Positions 9,855 to 20,694 of a DNA stretch of 64,000 bases are shown in pieces (the first letter of the stretch is position 1; each line of letters opens with the position of its first letter). The stretch is from Mastigias papua (Eukaryota > Cnidaria > Scyphozoa > Rhizostomeae > Mastigiidae): the NCBI GenBank assembly GCA_964019165.1, contig OZ025272.1:2759293-2823292 (forward strand), in the 5' to 3' direction. The notes under the pieces are model-generated. The model was not told the DNA's origin. It worked only from the letters and a program-made list of their open reading frames with translations, and searched no databases. A program made the translations under genes and the position numbers.

Positions 9855-12505
9855 TATCAAGTGCCAAGTGTCGTCAAAGTGACGTCAAAGTGTCAAGCAC
9901 AAGAGATAACACTTATGGGGGACACAAACTGTGATTTATCTTCTGGTTCACCAGATAGCAACTCCAGATGTATCCAAAATCTTTACCAGCTTTTCAGTTT
10001 TAAACAGCTTATTGACGAGCCAACTAGGGTAACGCTCACATCCTCCACTCTTATTGACCACATAGTAACAACATCCATTGATAATATTCTAGAATCAGGG
10101 GTGCACACGTTATCCTTGAGTGGCCACTACATGGTGTTCTGCAAATGCAATCTAAATGGTGTGGTCGGTGGTGGTCATAAGCTGGTGAAAAGCAGAAACA
10201 TAAAACACTGTAATGGGGAGTCATTTTTGGCTTGATATCTCTCACTTCTTTTGGGATGAATTGGTTTATAGAACAGGTGATACTAGCACAATGGCTAATG
10301 ATTGGTCATCTTTGCTCTCTGCTGTAATAGAGAAACATGCTCCCATCAGAGAGACGATGGTTTCAGATAAGAACTCTCTTTGGGTGAATAGTGAGTTGAA
10401 GTGCTTGATGAAGTCAAAGGACAAGCTCAAAAAAGTTGCTGTGAAGCATAAATCCCCAGCTATGATGAGCTGCTATAAGAAGGCGCGTAATGCGGTGAAC
10501 AACCATAATGTCTCGCTAAAAAAGCAATACTTTACCAATAAGATTATTGAGCATAAAGGTAACATGAAAGAAACATGGAAGATAACTAACCAACTTTTTA
10601 ATAACCGCAGTAAATCTACAAATATAACCTCTCTTAAAGATGGGGATGTTGAAATCGGTGAAAAAAGGGAAATTTCTAATACTTTGAATAGTTACTTTTG
10701 CTCGGTAAGCGAGGAGTTAGTTGAAAAAATATATGATTCTCCTAATCCTCTCCTGAGAGGTGATTGCACAGTAAATGAAAGCATCTCAAGTTTTCGCTTT
10801 CATGAAATAAAAGATCAGCATATCAGGGATGCCATGGCTAAGATAAAACTTTGAAAGGCTTTGGTACTGACAACATTTCTAGTTACATTCTCAAACTGGC
10901 CTTACCATACATTAACAGTTCTTTAACTTATATGTTCAACAAATCCTTAGAGAAAGGGGAATTCCCACTCAAAGGAAAATAGCCAGAGTAACGCCTATTT
11001 TTAAAGATGGGGATAAAAGTGCGAAAAACAATTATCGGCCAATTTCTGTTCTTCCTGTCGTATCAAGGCTTTTCGAAAAATTAGTCTATAATTAACTGTA
11101 CCAGTATTTGAACGAAAATAGTCTCTTAGCATCCAGTCAATCTGGATTCAGAGCACTTCATTCAACTATCACTGCTCTGTTAAAATGTACAAATGACTGG
11201 TACAGTGGTTTAGACCAAGGGAAATATGTGGGAGTGGTGTTTGTTGATTTGAAAAAAGCTTTTGACACTGTCGACCACGATATCCTTCTTCAGAAGCTTG
11301 CACCATACGGAATTCAAGACCATGAGCTAGAATGGTTTAAATCATACCTTTCTAATCGAAGTCAATTCACAAGGGGTAACGGTATTGACACTGAAGTAGA
11401 AAATATAAGTATAGGGGTTCCTCAAGGCTCATGTCTTGGTCCCTTATTATTTCTGATTTATATTGATGACCTTCCTAAGTTCGTAAAAAACCCCTCGGTC
11501 TACATGTACGCTGATGACAGAAGCTTAAGTTTTAAAGCAGATAACATTTCAAGATTAGGTGAGGCTCTAAACAAGGACCTTGAGGCTTTGGGTAATTGAC
11601 TTAAAGGCAATATACTATCCTTGATAGTGGCCAAAACGCAGTCAATGGTCATTTCCACAAAGGAAAAACACGCTGCCTTAAAACAACAAACAGACCAACT
11701 AAATCTGCAAATACGTCAAAGCGCATTGTAGGCTGTTCCAAGTACAAAGCACCTAGGGGTTCATATTGATAACTCCCTCAATTGGAAGAAACATATTGAA
11801 GAAATTTAAAAAAAAAATCTCGCGATCACTTGGACTCTTGAAGTATGCAAAAAGAATCTTACCTCTTGAGTCACTCAAAAACATTTATACCAGCATTGTT
11901 GACCCACATTTTCGCTATTGTTGCTCAGTCTGGGGCGTATGTGGATTAACTGAAACCCATCAATTACAGAAACTTCAAAACAGAGCAGCCAAGATAGTCA
12001 CTGGCAGCAATTATGACGCTCCCAATAAACCCCTAATTGAAACCTTGGGCTGGAAAACAATTGAACAGCTAATTCAGAATGAAACGCAAATTATGGCTTT
12101 CAAATCTGTAAATGGGCTTGCCCCACAATACCTCTCAGATTTATTTGTTGCAAACTCGAATATCTCTTTGTACAATCCAAGACGAACTGCCACTGATCTT
12201 ATGTTACCCAAGAAAGTGTCATCAAAGAGGCAAAAACCTTTCTCCTATAGGGGAGTGGCAAGTTGGAACAGTTTACCAGTGGAATCAAAGGGGCATCTAA
12301 CCTTGCAAACTTTAAAAGTAGTATTTGTAGCATTTTTGATATTAATTAGGTATTTTTAGCAAACAAGTATAGTAAATATTACGTTTTTATGAGCTATTTC
12401 AATTGTAATTAGGTTTAATTTAGCTATATAGTAGAAAAAAGTATTTTGTATTTAGATGGAGGGCCCCTCGCAAAGCAGCTACCGCTGAACGGCTACCCTC
12501 CTTAA
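9855..12505 (+). mobile_element. decayed CR1/Jockey-like LINE
   Basis: 5'-truncated non-LTR retrotransposon broken by frameshifts and stops. In order: the end of an apurinic endonuclease domain ('LMGDTNCDL', 'DEPTRVTLTSSTLIDHIVT'); a linker (10213-10854); reverse transcriptase ('NYRPISVLPV', 'VDLKKAFDTVDH', 'GVPQGSCLGPLLF', 'YMYADD'); and a C-terminal region (11766-12359, 'RYCCSVWG', 'WNSLP'). The endonuclease catalytic triplet normally SDH reads SGH here. Breaks are visible near 10235, 10855-11110 and 11600-11770. The 3' tail has a 'ggagggcccctcg...ctaccctcc' stem typical of this LINE group. It encodes no functional protein. Confidence 0.9.
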
Positions 12506-12514
12506 ATATCTGTT

Positions 12515-12900
12515 ATGGAGACTTTCATTTTATATTCCGCTACGTACAATGGTAACCGCCAAATTATCGACTTTGCTGTTCCATATGATACAAGGGTTGA
12601 TGAAAAAGAAAAGGAAAAGATACAGAAGTACCAAGATTTGGCAAGGGAATTGAAGAAGCTGTGGAATAAAAATGTGAAAGTCATTCCAGTTACAGTTGGA
12701 GCACTCGGAACAACACCATCAAGATTGCCAAAAAGACTGAAGGAGATTGGAATAAATACCAAGATAGTAGAGTTGCAAAAGACTGTGTTACTGCACTCAG
12801 CCAGAATCCTCAGGAAAGCGCTTGAGATTTGAAGAAACTTGTTGTTGTCAAAGCTCAAGAAGATAACTCCACTAATAGAAAGAAAATAGTATATGACATT
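12515..12900 (+). mobile_element. 3' fragment of a different LINE
   Basis: The 105-codon open frame 12515-12832 is the C-terminal tail of a non-LTR retrotransposon polyprotein: 'IIDFAVPYDTRVDEKEKEKI', then 'KVIPVTVGALGTTPSRLPKR', ending with 'ARILRKALEI'. The rest of the protein is absent. It looks like the same family as the minus-strand copy at 14885-16915, which retains the part just before this tail. Not a host gene. Confidence 0.75.
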
Positions 12901-14010
12901 AGTGTGTACCAGATATATAATAATAATACGCATTGCACGATGGTCTGGGTGGCAGACAGGCAAGCTAGAGCAATACTGTACGCAACTCTACTGGTAAGTT
13001 AACTTCGGTTTACAGTGTTAGGAATACCCAGCAGGGCCTCTTTCAAGGATTCATAGCTGGGGGGAATGCCAAAAGGAACTTTCTTTTTTCCGTAGCGTAT
13101 ACTGCTCTTCAGGGACAGCAAAAACACATCAAAATGGGGGTTGTGGATTTGCCCTTTGAACAATTGTGCAGAACCTGCCCCTTAAACTGTCGGAAAACGG
13201 ACCTTTCATGGGATATCTCGTACTCTATGCCTGCATTTCTATACAATCTGGGTTTGAATAGACTTCAATTACTATCTGAATATACACATCCAGACTGTAA
13301 GGTGTTATAGACGTTCATAATAATGATATTAGTGAGAGGCAAAAAAGCAAACTACAGTGAAAAACAGCCTTTTCAAACAAGATTAACTCCCAGAAAAATT
13401 AGCTACAGTTCCCTTTTTCTTGCAAACCACTATTAGCCTACTGATGCAGAGTCGCTTGGACAAACTCTCCAAAGTGGAGGTGCCTCCATTATCAAGCAAA
13501 TCGCTCTCAATTCCAAGAGAGACATAGTATCTGCTTGATTTTTGTGCATTTATCATGATTAACATACTAAATCTGTGTGTGATTTGTTTTCGTTGTATCT
13601 ATTTGCTAGCCCAAAGGGTGAGCGGTTGATGCAGCTCTTCAAATTCATCATAAAAATAAGGATCTCTTTCCAGGCAAACAGAGGCAAATTTTTCCAGGAA
13701 TTAACTATTCAACCAACAAATTCACTTATAAAGTTTCTTTCAGGATACGAATCGCTTTTTGGCAAATCAAAATGAAAGAAGGGACCGTCTACTAAGGGGC
13801 TGAGCACCGTAAAATACTGCAACTTGGGGAGCGAACATAAGAACTGGGGGGGGGCAGTTGCCCCACTAGTTTATAGGACAATAAACTTCAGCAAGTTACT
13901 GGCTTGCATACTTACTTTTTGATTTTCACTTATAAAATACTTAATTCTTCTGTCCTTGTTTTACTGTTTAGATCCGGGGTACTTTTTCATCTTTTTTAGA
14001 AAGTAATATT
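12901..14010. other. no gene recognised
   Basis: No supported gene or RNA. Short open frames on both strands (such as 13383-13565 on - and 13575-13775 on +) have no recognisable features. A G-rich 'ctgggggggggcag' tract lies near 13850. Confidence 0.45.
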
Positions 14011-14014
14011 AGGG

Positions 14015-14285
14015 AAAGACCATAGAGCCTATAACAAAGCCCGAGAAAGGAAGAAAGAGAAGGGAAAGTTAAGTAGATAGGGCGATGAGATCTAGTTTGT
14101 TGATGTTAGATTTGAAGCAAGATAAGTTGTAGGATTCAGGAAAGGAAGTGGAGGGTAAGGTGCTCCAAAGTCGACAAGTTCTCGGAATGAAAGATGATTT
14201 TGCAGGAAAGAGTTCGTGGATTAGATAGCATGACTTGGAAAGGGTATGACTGGGTAGAGATTCTGGTGGGTGGAACATTCCTCAG
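14015..14285 (-). mobile_element. LINE 3'-end fragment
   Basis: Read on the minus strand this gives the usual LINE C-terminus 'FIPRTCRLWSTLPSTSFPES' followed by 'FKSNINKL'. A related copy, also on -, is at 61790-62060, sharing for example 'cctataacaaagc' and 'agagttcgtgga'. It is truncated on the 5' side. Confidence 0.75.
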
Positions 14286-14346
14286 GGGATCAAGAATAAT
14301 ATTTTTGATTTCGAGTTACATACAATTGTAATAATGGGACACAGTA

Positions 14347-14869
14347 ATAGCCCGCGTAAAAGAACCTAAATTTTTCAATTTAGCCCAAATGGGATCTTAT
14401 GTAAATGGTACTTAAAGCAACTTTAGGCTACAATGGCTCTTAAAATAGGTTCTTATATTTTCACACCAATTTCATCTGGATATGCTGTATGTGTCATGAA
14501 TATCATCTAATAATACAGTATAAATTCTTTTTGTACCATAGGACAATGCCTATGCACAAAATTCAGTATAGGTACAACATATATAAAATTTTCACAAAAT
14601 TTAAGAGAACTTTCTTACCAAGATGTTCTAGAGAAAACTCAAAACTTAATGTTGATACCCAATTCATAAGAAATTCAGGCAAAAAGGCGAAATGAAAAAC
14701 AAAAATAAATTAAAAACAGTATGGTTCTAGCCGCTGAGGCTTGATCACATCATCATCTGAGCCATCAGACAAAAATTTTAGCCTAAAAAGGTTCTTAAGT
14801 ACAAGGGTCTTAAAATGAAAATTTCAGCTTAGTAGGTTCTTAAAACCCAGATTCTTATAAGCGGGCTAT
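14347..14869. mobile_element. MITE with AATAGCCCGC ends
   Basis: Left end 'atagcccgcgtaaaagaac', right end the inverted 'attcttataagcgggctat', flanked by TA on both sides. Length 523 bp. The interior has several 'ggttcttat/ggttcttaaaa' words but no transposase. TA duplication suggests a Tc1/mariner-type origin. Confidence 0.8.
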
Positions 14870-14884
14870 TACTGTATATTCAAT

Positions 14885-16915
14885 GAAACTTATTTACTTA
14901 CCTACAATACATCAACAACTTTATTGTTAACATCAGATGGGAAACTGAACTCGATGACAGTGCATATTTTCTTTAATTTTTCCTATACGATTAAGTCAGG
15001 CTCATTGTGAGGAACCTTTGAAGTTGCTACTACTGGAAATTCGACCAGTATTCATTATGATCTATCTTTTTTATATATTCAGGTTCTCTTAAGCATGGTA
15101 TTGGTGTTCAGGGTGGTTCTTTATAATTATGGCTCTCGGTACATATTTTGCCAAAGCATCATGACGTAATGGCAAATAATACCTTGGTGACATGTGTGGG
15201 CAGTCACACGTCACACGTATCATATCTTCTAATGGCATAACCTTCACTGTTTATCAGTGGTTGGTTCTAGGCCATGATCAACTTGCTGTTTGTATTGCAA
15301 ATATCTTATAGGAATTTCTTGGTCCATGATTGCATTGAGGTAGCGAAGGAAAGTGAGGAGATGTATACCTGTTCTTTGATTGACTGAAGCTTGTGTGGAA
15401 GTCAATGTTTCTATCACCCTTCAACTTTCTCTGGAAAAATCCATGCATAATCTTACGTGTATATCTTTCATCATGCCCAATCGCCTTTCCTGCATTAAAC
15501 TTTCTACTCAGTACTGCAGGTTTATCTTTTGATTCAATCTGTATATTAGCATTTCTCAGAATATCTTGGGATACTCTTCTAATCGATTCTTCCTCACACC
15601 TCACATTCGTTAACATACATTATAATGTGGTTTCACTCAGAGTTAAGTTTCATGTGTTGGTGTATTGATAAGAGCCTGCTTTCAAAACGTTTTGACATTC
15701 TTTAAACCTCTACCTCCTCTACTTCTGCTGATGTACAGTTTATCAATGTCTGAATTTGTGTGAAAGTTACCAGTTAGTGCTAGCTTTTTCTGGTTTTGAT
15801 ATCTCACTCTTCAGTGTCGGCAATTGTCCAGTCAACTATCCCTACAGTCGGCGTTACAACAGGGATGGCAAATTGTTGAAGTCAGATAACTCAGATGACC
15901 AGATTTTCTTCACTCGAGTCAAGTATTCTTTTGAAATTTTCTCTCTATTCAAATGACCATTATATGAGACATTTTCCTCAATACCAAGGTATCTTTAACG
16001 GCTACCCGATAGCAAAGGTGTAGCTTTTAAACCATTAATTGCCAGCGACTCTACAGAATCAACAATTTTTCCCTTCTTGATATTTATATATTTATATATT
16101 GATATTAAAGGAAGGAGCACTTGTCTTTGCCAAAATTCATTGTAATATGGATATATCGTGATGATGTTCATCTGGTATTTTAGTGTGTTTTTGTCTCCAT
16201 TTTATAATTTTAAATTGTGTGTGTGATGGTGTTAGCAATTTTTGTCACAGGCATAGCCCTTGGTTGTTTGTAGTAAATATGAGAGTGGATTCAAATATAC
16301 AACAAATAAAATAACAGACAAACTGTCCCCTTGATATGTTCCTTTTAGGACTCTAATAAGATCTATGGTGATAGTAGCATTTTTTCCATAGAGATGGAGT
16401 CTCGTATACCATTACTCAGTTAGATTCTTGATGGCTGTTATCAAATGGTCAGGAATTTTTGCTAATTTCAAGGCAAAAAGGAACCATTTAAGAGGAATTG
16501 AATCAAAAGCTTTCTTGCAATCAAGCCACGCAGAATAAAGATTTCGGCGTTTTGCTTTTACTTCCTTGAGTATATTTTTATTTTTCAATAATTGGTCTGT
16601 TGCACCCCATACTCCTCTCTTATCAGCAACTTGCTCTTGAGTTATTCTATAATGTCTTTCTATGTGATCTGTTAAAAATGTATTGATACAGCTGGTATAC
16701 AGCTTGCATTTAATATTCAAACAGGCAATCGGTCTATAGTTCTTTGCAAAATGGGTTTCCTGGCGTTTAGGTAGAAGAATGTGTGAGCGCTGCTAAACCA
16801 TATAGGCAAAGGTTGATCACTGTAAACATCATGTTGAATTGACATGCAAGAGCATCTCTGTATCCATTCAGATTTTTGAACCAATAAGGTGCTATCTTTT
16901 GATGTGATTCGTTAA
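14885..16915 (-). mobile_element. decayed LINE, reverse transcriptase remnant
   Basis: On the minus strand, from high to low coordinates: 'NYRPIACLN', then 'HIERHYRITQEQVADKRGVW' and 'WLDCKKAFDSIPLKW' (reverse transcriptase motifs, 16412-16760). A degraded linker follows, then 'SPRYYLPLRHDALAKYVPRA' at about 15130-15190 and 'VPHNEPDLIV' near 15000. The catalytic YADD box is not preserved in an open frame. It is a dead copy of the family whose C-terminal tail lies at 12515. Confidence 0.8.
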
Positions 16916-17332
16916 CATCTCCAATTAAGATCCAAGAAAAAATAAAGAATTATGCACCATTACTACGAAACATGCATCTCCTTTATCCTGATTATCGCTT
17001 TGAAATGCTACCAATAATAGTTGAAGTACTTGGGTTTGTACCGTCGTGCCTCTTCAACTACATGGCTGATCTCGGAATTCAAAAGAAAGAAGCTTTGAGG
17101 CATATCAACAAAATGCAAGAAATTGTATCTAGTGGAGAAGATAAAATCTGTATGCTGTTATTAAATTTTTAAACTATCCGAAGTCCATGGATAAAAATTA
17201 GCTTTGATTTGAGTAAAATGTGCTGTTTTTGGCTTTACTGCGAAATTAGTTTTGACATCTAATAATCAATCTTGTCTCGAGGTTTGAGACCGGTTGGTTT
17301 GCTTTATTGCATAGAAATGCTAATTGTAAATG

Positions 17333-17335
<3 letters not shown>

Positions 17336-17384
<49 letters not shown>
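17336..17384. repeat. (AT)n microsatellite
   Basis: Uninterrupted alternating AT of about 49 bp. Confidence 0.97.
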
Positions 17385-17387
<3 letters not shown>

Positions 17388-17526
17388 TCTCACTTATTTA
17401 CCTACTTACATACTTACATACTTGTATTAGGCCGCAAGTGCCTAAAAACAACGAATCAACTATAGAATAAGAGACATCACCAAGTGTGAGATTTTATAAA
17501 AGCTCCCTGGTTTCCATCGATGAAAC

Positions 17527-17828
17527 TTAGAGGGCGTTCACATGTTAAATTTCAGACCTGTTTGAAACTCACGCCGGTCCGAGTTCATTTCGGGTGGGCT
17601 TATTTCCTTTGCTTCGCCCCTTTCAATAAATCTCGTTCAGATGACAATTTCACGCCGATTTGAAATTTCAAACCAGTTTGAACAGCCGAATTGAAACTCA
17701 GGGCGGCGTGAGTTTCAATTCGCCTTACTCCTGTAAACACTCGGAGGGATTTGACTACACATCGAACTGAACTCAGGCCGGCGTGAGTTTCAAACCGGTC
17801 TCAACTTTCCCAAGTGAAAGCCCTCTTA
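17527..17828. mobile_element. MITE with TTAGAGGGCG ends
   Basis: Terminal inverted repeats extend at least 60 bp at moderate identity: left 'ttagagggcgttcacatgtt', right inverse beginning 'taagagggctttcacttggg'. Both continue into 'tttgaaactcacgccgg'. No coding capacity. Confidence 0.8.
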
Positions 17829-18133
17829 CACACCTTATCGTCCCTTTCTACGCCGGCTAATTATGGGGTTATTTGTCCTGAAAGGGCGTTAAAAGGCCCG
17901 GTGTTAAAGTAGGACCGGCATAAAAAGGGCCAATAAGGTAGGATCAGACAGTTGTAAATCTAGCATAAATAGAATTTGAATCAGGCTTCCTATGAATAAC
18001 ATTCAACACAACACTCCATTCCAGACTTCATGTTTCAGCAAAGGTCTGGTTTTGCTACGCTAGGTGACAAGTGTGGGTTACCATGTAAATTGATATGCGG
18101 ATGGAAGGAAGTAAATATGTGACATTCTAATAG
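17829..18133. other. upstream flank of gene B
   Basis: No gene is recognised. The last about 60 bp run into the gene B promoter. Confidence 0.45.
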
Positions 18134-18162
18134 TATTCCGGTTCCGGAGAGTGGGTATAAAT
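18134..18162 (+). promoter_or_regulatory. TATA promoter of secreted gene B
   Basis: TATAAAT at 18156-18162 is preceded by 'TATTCCGGTTCCGGAGA' at 18134-18150. The same order and nearly the same spacing are seen upstream of gene A. The sequence on either side is much less similar, so this block looks selectively kept. Confidence 0.6.
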
Positions 18163-18186
18163 CAGGCAGGTAAAATCTGGCGGAAC

Positions 18187-18265
18187 CAAGTCGCAGGGAT
18201 CACACTGAACAGAAACTCAGGAAAGTACAGTCAATAAAACACCAGCAAAAAGTCACACAAAAAAG
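18187..18265 (+). other. inferred non-coding exon 1 of gene B
   Basis: About 79 bp from inferred transcription start to the donor 'aaaag|gtttgc'. It corresponds to 4938-5017 of gene A. The following intron (18266-20694) holds an inverted-repeat MITE (19090-19394), a CACGC MITE (20174-20629) and otherwise anonymous sequence. Confidence 0.5.
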
Positions 18266-19089
18266 GTTTGCAAAATTACTATTTTGAATCGATAATTGCA
18301 ACTTTTAAATGAGATTTCACGTTCTTTTTATAATAAAATTGTTAATAAGAAAGTAGTACTCAACTGCTCAAAAAGTTAAGACAGCTAAGAGTGCTGGTTT
18401 ATGAGACCTAAAAATGTCGATAAGTGGTATACCTCTAAAATTCACGCAAGAAAATCATCGTTTTACTTAATTTCCATAGATTTCTTGTCATAACCTATGT
18501 TGTAGAGTGTTTTATTTGTGTACTACCTATCTGTCAATGTAATTCTAGTCTATATCCGTTTACCCCAGTTACAGCGTGCTTCGGATATAACGTACCAAAC
18601 AAGCCGGTCCCTTGCTGTATGCTATAACCGGATTACACTGTATCTTACAAGAAGATTTGCACTGAAAGCGAGGAAAGTTTGCAAGGGGCTTTGTGGCCAA
18701 GCGGGACACAGGGATAGTCCCCTGTGGGCACCGGCCAAGGTGACTTTTGTAAAATTGATGATAACATTCAATATCTCAAAATTTGCTTTAATTATGGCTG
18801 AAGATCGTGTGCGAAAGATTGAGTATGAAAGTTTAGCACTATTCATCGGAAACTTGATATGTCTCTTCGAACAGATGGTATTCCCACTTCTCATGTGTTT
18901 TTAAGATGCTCCACAACTACGCCCTTGGAAGCCTAGCTTTTGAAGTTTCTTTCGCATAAAGTCTCTTGTTAACGCTGGCCGTAACTCAAATCTTTTCACA
19001 GCAAAAATTAATAACGTTTTGAGGCTTTTATCGAGATTCTTATACACTTCACATTTTCAGAAAATTTGAAAAGGCGAGCAACAGAGCTA

Positions 19090-19394
19090 CCGTAAATCCT
19101 CGAATTGGCCCCCTCGAATAAGTCCCCATGCTGGAACTATAAATTGTTACCAGGCCCCCTCGAATAAGACTTCACCCCCAGATGAATAGGAAGACTTTGA
19201 TAAAGTCTAATGCTTAAATTTGGACTGTTCTTTTCTTAATATGGAGAATAGGGGCTTTGATACCGAGCTTTTAACGCGACATAATTCAAATTATTTTACA
19301 AGCCCCTTCGAACAAGCCCTCCTCTCGAATACACCCCATCCAAAAAGCATCAAAAATAAATTAGCCCCCAGGGGGCTTATTCGAGGATTTACGA
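19090..19394. mobile_element. MITE with CGTAAATCCTCGAA ends
   Basis: Left end 'ccgtaaatcctcgaattgg' and right end 'attcgaggatttacg' form terminal inverted repeats between TA-containing flanks. C-rich words such as 'ccccctcgaataag' recur inside. A partial relative of the end sequence appears at 44403 ('ccgtaaatcatcgaa'). Confidence 0.8.
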
Positions 19395-20173
19395 TATAAA
19401 TGTCTGGTCAGCTGTGCCCCTTGATTGGTCCGCAGAATGACCCGAGAAAACCAGAATTGCCTTATGCTAATGCAGCGTTCTATGATGAAATTATAGAAAG
19501 TAGCTCTAGACCACAAATGAACTTAGAAGACTTTTAACTTCATAAGCGCAGAATTCATCTCTCATATTTCATAGAAAAAACTTCCTTGAAATGAGGATAA
19601 AATTATATTTCGCTTCTGTTGAATCCAGTTGTCTTAGAAAATTTACTTGTCTCGTTTTTGATTCGTACATAACAATTCCTCTACTTAGTCTATGTCATCT
19701 TGCTATTTTACTAGCAAGATTAATAATAGCGCTTTCCCACAGCCAATGGGCTCCATATCGTTAGATTTTCCCGGCCCTATTCTTAGAGCCACAGCGCCCC
19801 TGGAACTTCTGTTGTAACGCCATGACAAATGCCGTTCAAAATATTTAAGCATATTGAAACACAAGGCAACAAATTTTGAGCAACATTTTCATGCGACACC
19901 GTTTCTAAACCAGAATGCATTAGAGGAACATGATCTACTTTTTAGGGGTGGCACGAACATGCTACCTGGCAAGGACTTTGGGGTCTTTTAACTGAAACAT
20001 ATGGATTCAAATAAGTTTTAGGGTTACAACAGTTATTACTACAGGTGGCAAGAAAGGGAATGCTAAATAAACTAAGATTGGTTTGGCCTATGGCAAGCAT
20101 GCTCAAGAACCGGAAATGGATTCCAGCAGACTAACCTATTAAAAACTGGATCATATTCTTGATATATTATCTA

Positions 20174-20629
20174 CACGCTTTTTTTTATAAGGAACCTAGC
20201 TAAAGGCCTAGTTCTAAAAGTTCCTTATTTTCGGACCTCTTTTTATCAAATTCTAGTACTAAAAGTTCCTTAATAGTTCCTTAATTTTCACTGCATATAG
20301 AGTGCCTCAAAATGGCACAGACACTAGAAAAGCATTGAAATTCTGAGTTTTACCTTTAATTATGGCTAGAACTCAACCTGAAAAGCACAAATGCAACAGG
20401 AAATAAGTTCTATATATGCAAAAGCATAATTTCAATCAAGAAGTATCATGTCTATTCCATTGATATCATCCAATGTAATGTAATCTTCACTTGCATCTGA
20501 GTACAGTACTCGGAATTTGAAAATGAAAAGTTCCTTAGGGATTTTTCCTTTAGTAGTATAAGTTCTTTAAATATTTCGGCCTTCTACATGTAGGTTCCTT
20601 ATAAAGTGGTTCCTTATAAAAAAAGCGTG
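20174..20629. mobile_element. CACGC-type MITE, copy 3
   Basis: Ends 'CACGCTTTTTTTTATAAGGA' and inverted 'ccttataaaaaaagcgtg', flanked by TA. Length 456 bp. It ends 65 bp before the start codon of gene B and is absent from the matching place in gene A. Confidence 0.88.
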
Positions 20630-20694
20630 TATTGCAACAAAATGCAGGTGCCATTTCAAAACCACTGTAGTGAAATTCTCTAATTATTTTTCAG

